Part shown: in pieces, positions 1 to 5,625 of the stretch | How positions within the stretch are numbered: the first letter of the stretch is position 1 | Layout of the letters: each line of letters begins with the position of its first letter | Assembly: GCA_965364515.1 (NCBI GenBank) | Contig: CBDTXZ010000060.1 | Coordinates: forward strand, 1-15,435 | DNA length: 15,435 bases | Source: JAHEDH01 sp965364515 | GTDB taxonomy: Bacteria; Actinomycetota; Acidimicrobiia; Spongiisociales; ZC4RG35 | Direction: 5' to 3' | Made by a program: the position numbers and the translations under genes | Notes under the pieces: model-generated | Told to the model about the DNA's origin: nothing | Seen by the model: only the letters and a program-made list of their open reading frames with translations | The model's database searches: none

Positions 1-525
1 GACGACCGTCGTCGGCTGGGAGGTGTCCACCACTCGAGCTTCTGCGGGTACGAATCCGGAGCCTGAAGGGTTCCCTGCAGGTGGCAGAAGACGCGGCTCG
101 ACGAGAACGGGTGTGAGACCCAACGCTCTGGTGATGAATGTCGCCATCTGCGCTCTGGTGACGACGTCGTCCGGGCAGTAGGTGGTCGGTCCGCAGCCGG
201 TGGTGATCCCGGCCGCATGGAGGCGATCGATCTCGCGAGTGAAGGAGCCTGCGGTGTCGGTGAACGGTGCGGGTGGGGCGTCGGGGAGTTCGAGGGCCCG
301 GTCGAGAAAGGCCGCCATCTGGCCACGATCCACCGGATCGCTCGGACAGAAGCGGGCATCGGCGCAGCCATTCGTGATGCCGGCTACCACCAGGGCCTCG
401 ATGTTCGGCTCGTGCGGGCTCCCGTCGTCGTCGATGAAGGTGCCGCCTGGTTCCAGGGCGCCGAGCGGGAGCGCGAGCAGCGCGATGACCGCGCACACGG
501 CTGCCAGCTTCCCCCGAGACATCAT
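1..525 (-). CDS. Secreted S-layer homology (SLH) domain protein, C-terminus beyond window
   Basis: The reading frame stays open from its start to the window edge, giving 175 visible residues with no stop. It begins MMSRGK and continues with a hydrophobic stretch at residues 7-23 that looks like a Sec signal peptide. Two SLH-like repeats follow at about 30-79 and 88-137. Each has the pattern F-(T/I)-D, then AGIT-x-GC, a Cys-Pro, a R-x-QMA-x-F core and a RAL end. Each repeat carries a Cys-x5-Cys pair (54/60 and 111/117), which could form a disulfide outside the cell. A Pro/Ser-rich linker starts near residue 138 and probably leads to a further domain not seen here. SLH repeats in other bacteria tether exported proteins to the cell wall. 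The start at 525 is chosen because a TAGCTT -10 hexamer lies 7 nt upstream. A GTG at 561 with a GGGAG further upstream is the alternative. It diverges from the ATPase at 635. Confidence 0.85.
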   Translation of the reverse strand, partial: MMSRGKLAAVCAVIALLALPLGALEPGGTFIDDDGSPHEPNIEALVVAGITNGCADARFCPSDPVDRGQMAAFLDRALELPDAPPAPFTDTAGSFTREIDRLHAAGITTGCGPTTYCPDDVVTRAQMATFITRALGLTPVLVEPRLLPPAGNPSGSGFVPAEARVVDTSQPTTVV

Positions 526-532
526 CGCCGAC

Positions 533-538
533 AAGCTA
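533..538 (-). promoter_or_regulatory. Putative leaderless -10 element of the SLH gene
   Basis: On the minus strand TAGCTT is followed by 7 nt and then the ATG at 525. This fits TANNNT placed so that transcription would begin at or within a base of the start codon. No clear -35 or Shine-Dalgarno sequence is seen for that ATG. Confidence 0.4.
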
Positions 539-594
539 CTCAGCAATCGTCGCGTGTCCACCGGAGCGAGTCTCCCACAGGAGAACCTGATGAG

Positions 595-600
595 TACCCT
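595..600 (+). promoter_or_regulatory. Putative -10 element of the ATPase gene
   Basis: TACCCT fits TANNNT. It would start transcription near 607 and leave a leader of about 28 nt that contains the GAGGAG ribosome binding site at 623-628. No good -35 is visible. Confidence 0.3.
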
Positions 601-634
601 CATGGAGAACTGCCTTCGAGCCGAGGAGTGACCG

Positions 635-1756
635 GTGCAGATAGAGACTTCGCCGTTCGTATTCGACGGACCTGCGCCTCCCGACGACGTCGTCGGTCGC
701 TCACTGGAGATCGCCGCTCTCACCGACCGAGCGATGCACGGTCGTTTCGTTCTGCTCTACGCCCCACGCAGGTACGGCAAGACATCGCTGATCCACCGTA
801 TCCGTCGGGACGCCACCCTCACGTCGGATCTCGCGGTGATCCTCGTCGACTTCTTGGGTGTGCAGACGATCGAAGACATGGCCAATCGAGTCGGTCAGGC
901 GTTTCAGGCGATTCCCGATTCGAAGTTCGCCTCGGCCCTGCGTCGCAAGGTCGGCCGACACCCCGAGTTGTCGGCCCAACTCGGAATCGGACCGGCATCG
1001 ATGCGCATCCGACGACCCCAGATCGAAGCACCTCGACTTCTCGAAGAGCTGCTCAGGCTGCCCTACGAGGTGGCTCGCGACGTCACGACGAAAGGTCTGG
1101 TGGTCATGGACGAGTTCCAGGCGGTCGCCGACGTACCCAACGCAGAAGCCCTGGTGCGCGCCACGATCCAGCACCAGCGTGACCACCTCTCCTATCTGTT
1201 CGCCGGTTCGGAGCAGTCGGTTCTGACGACGATCTTCGGCTCACAGGCCGCACCGTTGTACGGTCAAGCAGAGCAGTTCCGCCTGGGGCGACTCGGCAAC
1301 GAGGACATCGCCGATCTGATCGAGTCCAAGTTCGACGCCACCGGGAGATCGATCGAGACGGCTCTCCCCCACCTTCTCGACGCGGCCAGAGGCCATCCGC
1401 AGCGAGCCGCGTTCCTCGCGCACCATCTCTGGGAGGAGACGGAACCCGGCGGAACGGCGTCCGAGGAGACGTGGGAACGGGCCTTCGATGCAGCCATGCG
1501 TCGAAGCAAACACGAGTTCGTTGCAGTCGAGGCGGGGCTCGAGCCGGGACAACGGAAGATGGCGAGGCTCCTCGCATGGGGTGAGCCGCCGTATGGGGCA
1601 TCCGCCGGCCGTCTCGGTCTGCCGAAAGGCACGGCAACGAAGGCGATCGCCGCTCTCGAGCGCCGGAGCCTGGCGTGGCGTCCCTACGAGGAGGACCTCG
1701 AACTCGTCGACCCGCTGTTGGCTGCATGGATCCGGTCACGGGATCCACGCCCCTGA
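635..1756 (+). CDS. AAA-type ATPase, archaeal-ATPase-like (ATP-binding protein)
   Basis: A 373-residue cytoplasmic P-loop ATPase. Residues 43-51 (APRRYGKTS) are a Walker A of the form seen in the archaeal-type ATPase and STAND-related families, where PRRxGKT/S is typical. Residues 154-160 (GLVVMDE) are the Walker B with the catalytic acidic pair. YLFAGSE at 187-193 sits where a sensor-1 strand is expected. The last 70 residues look like a winged helix that could bind DNA or a partner. The start is GTG at 635 with GAGGAG 6 nt upstream, and the length suits the family. The gene stands alone. It diverges from the SLH gene and ends 13 bp from the convergent dehydrogenase, so the neighbours do not reveal a substrate. 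Members of this broad family are often annotated only as ATP-binding proteins. The ATPase call is firm; the cellular role is unknown. Confidence 0.85.
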   Translation: MQIETSPFVFDGPAPPDDVVGRSLEIAALTDRAMHGRFVLLYAPRRYGKTSLIHRIRRDATLTSDLAVILVDFLGVQTIEDMANRVGQAFQAIPDSKFASALRRKVGRHPELSAQLGIGPASMRIRRPQIEAPRLLEELLRLPYEVARDVTTKGLVVMDEFQAVADVPNAEALVRATIQHQRDHLSYLFAGSEQSVLTTIFGSQAAPLYGQAEQFRLGRLGNEDIADLIESKFDATGRSIETALPHLLDAARGHPQRAAFLAHHLWEETEPGGTASEETWERAFDAAMRRSKHEFVAVEAGLEPGQRKMARLLAWGEPPYGASAGRLGLPKGTATKAIAALERRSLAWRPYEEDLELVDPLLAAWIRSRDPRP

Positions 1757-1769
1757 ATAGGCACTCGGT

Positions 1770-2849
1770 TCAAGCAGGCATGTCGGCTGGGCTGAATCGG
1801 TGCATGCCACCGACCTCGGCGATGCGCCGCTCTGCGACGCGGATCGCCGCGTGATTGGGTGTCACGCCTTCGCTCTTCGCCACTTCGAGGACGGAAGCGG
1901 TGGCTTGTTCGATCGCATCGATCCGATGGTTGGCTCCCGCCTCGGTGTATCCGCGTAGCTCCTGACTCACGTTGATCAGGCCACCGGCGTTCACGACGAA
2001 ATCGGGGGCGTACAGGATGCCGAGGTCGGCGAGCTGCTCTGCGTCCTCGTCGGTCGCGAGTTGGTTGTTGGCGGAGCCGAGGATCGCCGAGCACGCCAGA
2101 CGGGGGATCACTTCCGCATTGATGCCGCCCCCGAGCGCACATGGGGACAGGACGTCGCAATCCTCGAACAACACGTCTTCGAACGGCACCGACTTCACAC
2201 CCAGATCGCGTACGGCTCGTTCGACGGCATCGTCGTCGATGTCGGCGACGATCACTTCGGCCCGGGCCTCGGTCAGCAGGCGGGCATACGAGTAACCCAC
2301 CTTTCCGACGCCCTGGACAGCGACGCGAATCCCAGTGAGGTCACGGTCACCCTTCAGGCTGGTGACAACCGCCCTGAGGGCCGCTACCAGACCCCGCGCC
2401 GTCGCAGGTGATGGGTCGCCCGAGCCTCCTTGGGAGAGTGGAGTGCCGAAAGCCCAAGGGGTCTCGCGTCTCACCAACTCCATGTCCGCCGTCGTCGTTC
2501 CGACATCCTCGGCCGTGATGTATCGACCACCGAGGGATTGGACGAACTGGCCATAAGCTCGCCAGAGCCTCTCGCTCTTGTCCTTCCTCGGGTCGCCGAT
2601 GATCACCGCCTTGCCGCCGCCGAGGTCGAGGCCGGATGCGGCGGCCTTCAGCGTCATTCCGCGGGACAGTCGCAGCACGTCCGCCAGCGCATCCTCTTCG
2701 GTGGGGTACGGGTACATCCGGGTGCCACCGAGTGCAGGTCCAAGACGGGTCGAGTGGATCGCAATGATGGACCTGAGGCCGCTGACGGGGTCGCTGGCGA
2801 ACACCACTTGCTCATGGTCTCGATAGTGATCGGAGTCGAAGACGGTCAC
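1770..2849 (-). CDS. Leucine dehydrogenase-type amino acid dehydrogenase (Glu/Leu/Phe/Val family)
   Basis: It catalyses NAD-dependent reversible oxidative deamination of a branched-chain amino acid to its 2-oxo acid and ammonia, in the cytoplasm. The family signature is clear. A region matching the LGPALGGTR motif is followed by RGMTLKAAASGLDLGGGKAV, which carries the substrate-binding and catalytic lysines. A PSPATARG segment follows, then a Rossmann motif VQGVGKVG, and NAGGLINVSQE near the C-terminus. The length of 359 residues is normal. The start is set at GTG 2849 because the protein then begins MTVFD, as many relatives do, and GGAGG lies 5 nt upstream. An ATG at 2861 is in frame, 5 nt after a TAGGCT hexamer. 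Leucine and valine dehydrogenase activities cannot be separated by reading. It diverges from the 49-codon gene and converges with the ATPase, so it is probably transcribed alone. Confidence 0.92.
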   Translation of the reverse strand: MTVFDSDHYRDHEQVVFASDPVSGLRSIIAIHSTRLGPALGGTRMYPYPTEEDALADVLRLSRGMTLKAAASGLDLGGGKAVIIGDPRKDKSERLWRAYGQFVQSLGGRYITAEDVGTTTADMELVRRETPWAFGTPLSQGGSGDPSPATARGLVAALRAVVTSLKGDRDLTGIRVAVQGVGKVGYSYARLLTEARAEVIVADIDDDAVERAVRDLGVKSVPFEDVLFEDCDVLSPCALGGGINAEVIPRLACSAILGSANNQLATDEDAEQLADLGILYAPDFVVNAGGLINVSQELRGYTEAGANHRIDAIEQATASVLEVAKSEGVTPNHAAIRVAERRIAEVGGMHRFSPADMPA

Positions 2850-2866
2850 GTGCACCTCCATGGATC

Positions 2867-2872
2867 AGCCTA
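2867..2872 (-). promoter_or_regulatory. Putative -10 element of the amino acid dehydrogenase gene
   Basis: TAGGCT on the minus strand lies 5 nt before ATG 2861 and 17 nt before GTG 2849. Transcription would begin at about the ATG. The mRNA would be leaderless if ATG is used, or would have a leader of about 11 nt with GGAGG near its 5' end if GTG is used. Confidence 0.4.
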
Positions 2873-3017
2873 CGCACGGCGATGTCGCCGCCAAGTGTCA
2901 TTCGGCCCTGCTGGCCACCCTCGGTGCCCGGGCCCGCGCCCGCGGCGGTCGCTGCGGTATGGTCGGATCGAGCACCGAATGGATCGATCATGCCGCCTTG
3001 GCCCCTCGAGGAGAACC
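2873..3017. other. Divergent intergenic region upstream of the 49-codon gene
   Basis: This non-coding stretch separates the minus-strand dehydrogenase from the plus-strand small gene. It holds a GC-rich run near 2928-2950 and a possible plus-strand -10 hexamer, TATGGT, at 2958-2963, with no recognisable -35. An open frame continuing upstream from the DUF1444-like gene to 2860 crosses this stretch, but its Arg/Gly/Ala-rich translation does not look like protein. Confidence 0.4.
2958..2963 (+). promoter_or_regulatory. Possible -10 element for the 49-codon gene and DUF1444-like gene
   Basis: TATGGT fits TANNNT. It would start transcription near 2970, giving a leader of about 48 nt ahead of the GTG at 3018 with the GAGGAG site inside it. 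This is weak evidence resting on one hexamer. Confidence 0.25.
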
Positions 3018-3167
3018 GTGTCTGCGGTGCGCCGGCGCGTGCCGTGGAACCCGATGGTACGGCCGTCGGACCGTTCGCGGGCACTTCCGGAGCAGACATG
3101 CTGCGATCCGGAGGTTGCCGACGTCGAGAAGATGGAAGACCGGCGTCGTGCGTTCCCCCAGTCGTGA
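3018..3167 (+). CDS. Small uncharacterised protein, 49 aa
   Basis: A short frame begins at GTG 3018, preceded by a strong GAGGAGAA ribosome binding site at a good distance. It encodes 49 residues, beginning MSAVRRRVPW, with a basic N-terminal third, a Cys-Cys pair near residues 28-29 (TCCDPE) and an acidic-then-basic tail ending FPQS. About 78% of its third codon positions are G or C by my count, which leans towards coding. I recognise no family. It has no membrane span or signal peptide. Its stop lies 19 nt before the DUF1444-like start, so the two are probably co-transcribed and perhaps translationally coupled. It could instead be a leader peptide whose translation controls the gene downstream. 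Chance cannot be excluded for so short a frame. Confidence 0.5.
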   Translation: MSAVRRRVPWNPMVRPSDRSRALPEQTCCDPEVADVEKMEDRRRAFPQS

Positions 3168-3190
3168 TGCGATCAGGTCGGCAGCAATGA
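3167..3190 (+). other. Seven-codon mini-ORF linking two genes by start/stop overlaps
   Basis: The stop of the 49-codon gene reads TGATG, so an ATG begins at 3167 on the last base of that stop. This mini-frame encodes MRSGRQQ and ends at a TGA that overlaps the ATG at 3187 as ATGA. The downstream gene has only a weak Shine-Dalgarno (AGGTCGG, about 3176-3182). A terminating ribosome could pass from one frame to the next. Function is inferred only from the overlaps. Confidence 0.3.
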
Positions 3191-4371
3191 GGAACTGGCG
3201 AGGAGCGATCTTCAAACAGCGCAAGGCCAGGCTCGAACGAGAGAGCGTTCGGATCGCTCAATCACTTCTGGGAAGCAGTGTCAACATCGAGCAACGACCC
3301 GAGCTGGACGTCATCGTGTTCGACGATGTGCAGCTGAAGTTGTCCGGACTCAGGGACCGGTACCGCCAGCTCGAGCCGGGAGAAGCGACCTCGTGGCTCC
3401 GATCGGCACTCACCGAGGTACTGGTTCGGCACGAACTGCCCGACACCCTCGAGGATCCGTCCGCCTTGATGCCAGGGCTCCGACCCCGGTCGTTCCTCGA
3501 GTCGCACCGACTAATCGGGCTGCAACGGGGCCAGGTACCGAGCCGGCTCGCGCTCAGACCGGTGAGCACCTCTCTCAGCGTCGGCCTCTTCTGGGACGAG
3601 ACTCACTCGACCCTTCCCCTGCCGGAATCGCAACTCGATGTGTGGGGGCGAACCTACGAGGAGGCGCTCGCGGTCGCCCAGGACAACCTCGCCTCCGAGC
3701 CGGTGGCCGGCTGGGCAGCCATGGACGACCGGGCCTTCAGACTCATCGGAGGCGATGACTACGTGTCTGCCAGGCTGCTCGATCGCTCCGTCTTCGATCG
3801 CCTCGAGATAGACGGCGCCGTGGTGGCGTGCGTTCCGACCCGTGGAGAACTGATCGCTTCGGCCCTCGACGATCCCGAAGGAATGAAGCTCGCTTTCCAG
3901 ATGGCCATCGACGCAGTCGGCCATGGTCCCGGTTTGTCCCTGCGCCCCATCGTCTCCTCGGTCGATGGTTGGACGGAGCTCGAGCTCGAAGCGGACCACC
4001 CTGCCTACACCAAGTGGCGAACGCTCATCCGCCTCGACGTCGCCCACGAGGCGGACAGCACACGTTTCCTCCTCCAGCAGCTCGTGGGCACCGACGTGTT
4101 CGTCGGGTCGGTCATCGTTCGGGAGGAACACTCGACCGGGCGAGTCGACACCGTCTCGGTCTGGAGCGAAGGCGTCCCCACGCTGCTCGCAACCGCCGAT
4201 CTGGTCGCCTTCCCGAGATCTGACCACGATGCCGGTTTCGTCACGGCGCCGTGGGCTCGGGTTCGCTCGGTGCTCGGAGACCGCATGACTCCAACGGACC
4301 ACTACCCCGAGCGCTGGATCGTCGACAGTTTCCCGTCCGATTCCGAATTGGCCGCCCTCGTCAACCGTTGA
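3187..4371 (+). CDS. DUF1444-like protein (YtpQ family), function unknown
   Basis: This 394-residue protein, with no signal peptide or membrane span, appears cytoplasmic. Its middle resembles the DUF1444/YtpQ family of Bacillus and actinobacteria. The matching part runs from LALRPVSTSLSVGLFWDE through LDVWGRTYEEALAVAQDNL and DRLEIDGAVVACVPTRGEL to a DDPEGMKLAFQMA helix, in the order and spacing expected. The biochemical role of that family is not established. The C-terminal third carries further beta-rich sequence and ends in DSELAALVNR. The ATG at 3187 is chosen because the open frame upstream of it does not look like protein. A GTG at 3148 with GGAAG upstream is the alternative. It follows the 49-codon gene closely and overlaps the convergent channel gene by 11 bp. 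Family assignment is by memory of the pattern and should be read as likely, not proven. Confidence 0.7.
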   Translation: MRNWRGAIFKQRKARLERESVRIAQSLLGSSVNIEQRPELDVIVFDDVQLKLSGLRDRYRQLEPGEATSWLRSALTEVLVRHELPDTLEDPSALMPGLRPRSFLESHRLIGLQRGQVPSRLALRPVSTSLSVGLFWDETHSTLPLPESQLDVWGRTYEEALAVAQDNLASEPVAGWAAMDDRAFRLIGGDDYVSARLLDRSVFDRLEIDGAVVACVPTRGELIASALDDPEGMKLAFQMAIDAVGHGPGLSLRPIVSSVDGWTELELEADHPAYTKWRTLIRLDVAHEADSTRFLLQQLVGTDVFVGSVIVREEHSTGRVDTVSVWSEGVPTLLATADLVAFPRSDHDAGFVTAPWARVRSVLGDRMTPTDHYPERWIVDSFPSDSELAALVNR

Positions 4372-5203
4372 GCGAACCGGGGAGCGACGCTCCCCTACCG
4401 GGGAGTGGAGTGCCGCACGCGTCACAGAAGACCGCGGCGTCACTGTGCACCGACGATCCACAGCCCGGGCAGGAAGCTTCCCGCTGGCGCGCTCCCGCCA
4501 CCTCGGCAGACACGATCCCGGTCGGCACGGCGATCACGCTGTAGCCGGTGATCATCAGGATCGCCGCCAGCACCTGGCCGAGCCCCGTCTGGGGAGCGAT
4601 GTCGCCGAAGCCGACCGTGCTCATCGTGACGATCGACCAATAGACGCCACGGAACATCGAATCGAATCCGCTGTTGGCACCTTCGATGAGATACATGGTC
4701 GATCCGACGATGAGGTTGAGGAGCACGACGGTGACGAGGAACACGGCGATCTTGCGCGAGCTCGATCGGAGAGCCCGGACGAGATAGTTGGCTTCACTCA
4801 GCCACCTGGCCATCTTGAAGACCCGAAAGACCCTGAGCAGTCTCAGGGATCTGATCACGAGCAGAGATTGGGCGCCGGGTATGAGCAGGCTGATGTACAC
4901 GGGGAGAATCGCCAACAGATCGATCACCCCGAAGAAGCTCCGGGCGTAGCGCGCCGGTTTGTCGACGGTCACGAGCCGGGCGACGTATTCGATCGTGAAG
5001 AGCGTCGTCACGATCCACTCCAGCACGAGCAGCTCGGTGGCGTATCGATCGCTGTACGCCTCGACGCTCTCGAACATCACCAGCAGCACGCTGAAGCCGA
5101 TGAGGACCAGAAGGACCACGTCGAACATCCTCGACGGCCGGGTGTTGTGCTCGAAGATGATGTCGCGAATCCGAGGTTTGAGGGTTTCCCAATCTGAGCG
5201 CAT
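4361..5203 (-). CDS. Voltage-gated K+-type ion channel with C-terminal zinc ribbon
   Basis: A six-span inner-membrane channel subunit of 280 residues, probably acting as a tetramer to conduct K+. Hydrophobic segments S1-S3 lie at about 28-45, 57-79 and 91-108. S4 is arginine-rich (RSLRLLRVFRVFKMARW, about 118-134). S5 spans about 152-173. The pore helix leads into the selectivity filter TVGFGD at 196-201, the GFG variant of the usual GYG, and S6 follows at about 208-232. The tail has two CxxC pairs (245/248 and 260/263) that form a likely zinc ribbon, a common ending in bacterial relatives. The start is the ATG at 5203 because a TACTCT hexamer lies 7 nt upstream. The ATG at 5224 would put that promoter inside the gene. 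It diverges from the VOC gene. Gating ligand and physiological role are not visible. Confidence 0.9.
   Translation of the reverse strand: MRSDWETLKPRIRDIIFEHNTRPSRMFDVVLLVLIGFSVLLVMFESVEAYSDRYATELLVLEWIVTTLFTIEYVARLVTVDKPARYARSFFGVIDLLAILPVYISLLIPGAQSLLVIRSLRLLRVFRVFKMARWLSEANYLVRALRSSSRKIAVFLVTVVLLNLIVGSTMYLIEGANSGFDSMFRGVYWSIVTMSTVGFGDIAPQTGLGQVLAAILMITGYSVIAVPTGIVSAEVAGARQREASCPGCGSSVHSDAAVFCDACGTPLPGRGASLPGSLNG
4379..4395 (+). terminator. Possible hairpin after the DUF1444-like gene
   Basis: GGGGAGC, a GAC loop and GCTCCCC form a perfect 7 bp stem 7 nt beyond the plus-strand stop at 4371. No T-run follows. It lies inside the 3' coding end of the convergent channel gene, so it may only reflect codon choice. 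Confidence 0.25.
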
Positions 5204-5210
5204 GGACGTC

Positions 5211-5216
5211 AGAGTA
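5211..5216 (-). promoter_or_regulatory. Putative leaderless -10 element of the channel gene
   Basis: TACTCT on the minus strand is followed by 7 nt and the ATG at 5203, the same geometry as at the SLH and M20 peptidase genes. It shares its outer two bases with a plus-strand hexamer at 5215-5220. Confidence 0.45.
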
Positions 5217-5220
5217 GGTT
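5215..5220 (+). promoter_or_regulatory. Possible -10 element of the VOC gene
   Basis: TAGGTT fits TANNNT and points towards the VOC gene. It predicts a start near 5227 and a leader of about 40 nt containing GGAGG. It overlaps the minus-strand TACTCT by the shared TA at 5215-5216. Confidence 0.3.
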
Positions 5221-5267
5221 TCATCGCGTCGCGTCAGCAGCGGACATGAGTAACGCCGGAGGTACTC

Positions 5268-5609
5268 GTGAAGCCAATCCCCTTCGTCTATGTGAAAGAC
5301 ATGGAGCGTTCGATCGAGTGGTACACCAAGGTGCTCGGGAGTCCCCGCCTGCTCTCCACTTCGCCGTACTGGTCCGAGTTGGAGAGCGACGGCTCCGTTC
5401 TCGCGCTTCATGGCGCCGACGAGATCGAACCGGGCGGGGCTGCGGGCATCTCATTCGTCGTGAGCGAGACCCTCGATGAGTTGGTGGCCAGGCTCGAGGG
5501 CGAGGCCATCACACCGCTCCGCGGGATTCGTGACGAGGTCTTCGGTCGATCTCTCGTTCTCGAGGATCCGGACGGATTCCGATTCCAGGTGAACGAATAC
5601 CGTGACTGA
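5268..5609 (+). CDS. VOC superfamily (glyoxalase/bleomycin-resistance fold) protein
   Basis: A single-domain protein of 113 residues, the usual size for a small vicinal-oxygen-chelate protein built from two beta-alpha-beta-beta-beta units. The first unit starts IPFVYVKDMERSIEWYTKVLG, the classic opening of the fold. The second holds the paired ISFVVSETLDELVARL helix and ends in LEDPDGFRFQVNEY, the conserved C-terminal strand whose Glu often binds metal. Members include glyoxalases, dioxygenases and antibiotic-binding proteins, and the substrate cannot be told from this sequence. The start is GTG 5268, with GGAGG 5 nt upstream. It ends 12 bp from the convergent DAHP synthase gene and diverges from the channel gene, so it is probably a single-gene unit. 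Confidence 0.88.
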   Translation: MKPIPFVYVKDMERSIEWYTKVLGSPRLLSTSPYWSELESDGSVLALHGADEIEPGGAAGISFVVSETLDELVARLEGEAITPLRGIRDEVFGRSLVLEDPDGFRFQVNEYRD

Positions 5610-5625
5610 TCCGAGACCGGCTCAG
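5606..5625. terminator. Possible bidirectional hairpin between convergent stops
   Basis: CTGATCC and GGCTCAG pair at six of seven positions around the loop GAGACC. The hairpin covers the stop codons of both the VOC gene and the DAHP synthase gene. There is no T-run on either side, so termination is only a suggestion. Confidence 0.2.

Noticed and set aside
217..1182. A 321-codon plus-strand frame over the SLH and ATPase genes
   Set aside because: It runs antisense to the SLH repeats and out of frame with the ATPase, and its Arg/Ser/Gly-rich translation has no recognisable fold.
2860..3186. N-terminal extension of the DUF1444-like protein to an ATG at 2860
   Set aside because: The extra 109 residues are low in typical hydrophobic core residues, overlap the start of the dehydrogenase and cover the small gene in another frame.
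3511..4461. A 316-codon minus-strand frame opposite the DUF1444-like gene
   Set aside because: The opposite frame has the family pattern; this one has none and would overlap the end of the channel gene in another frame.
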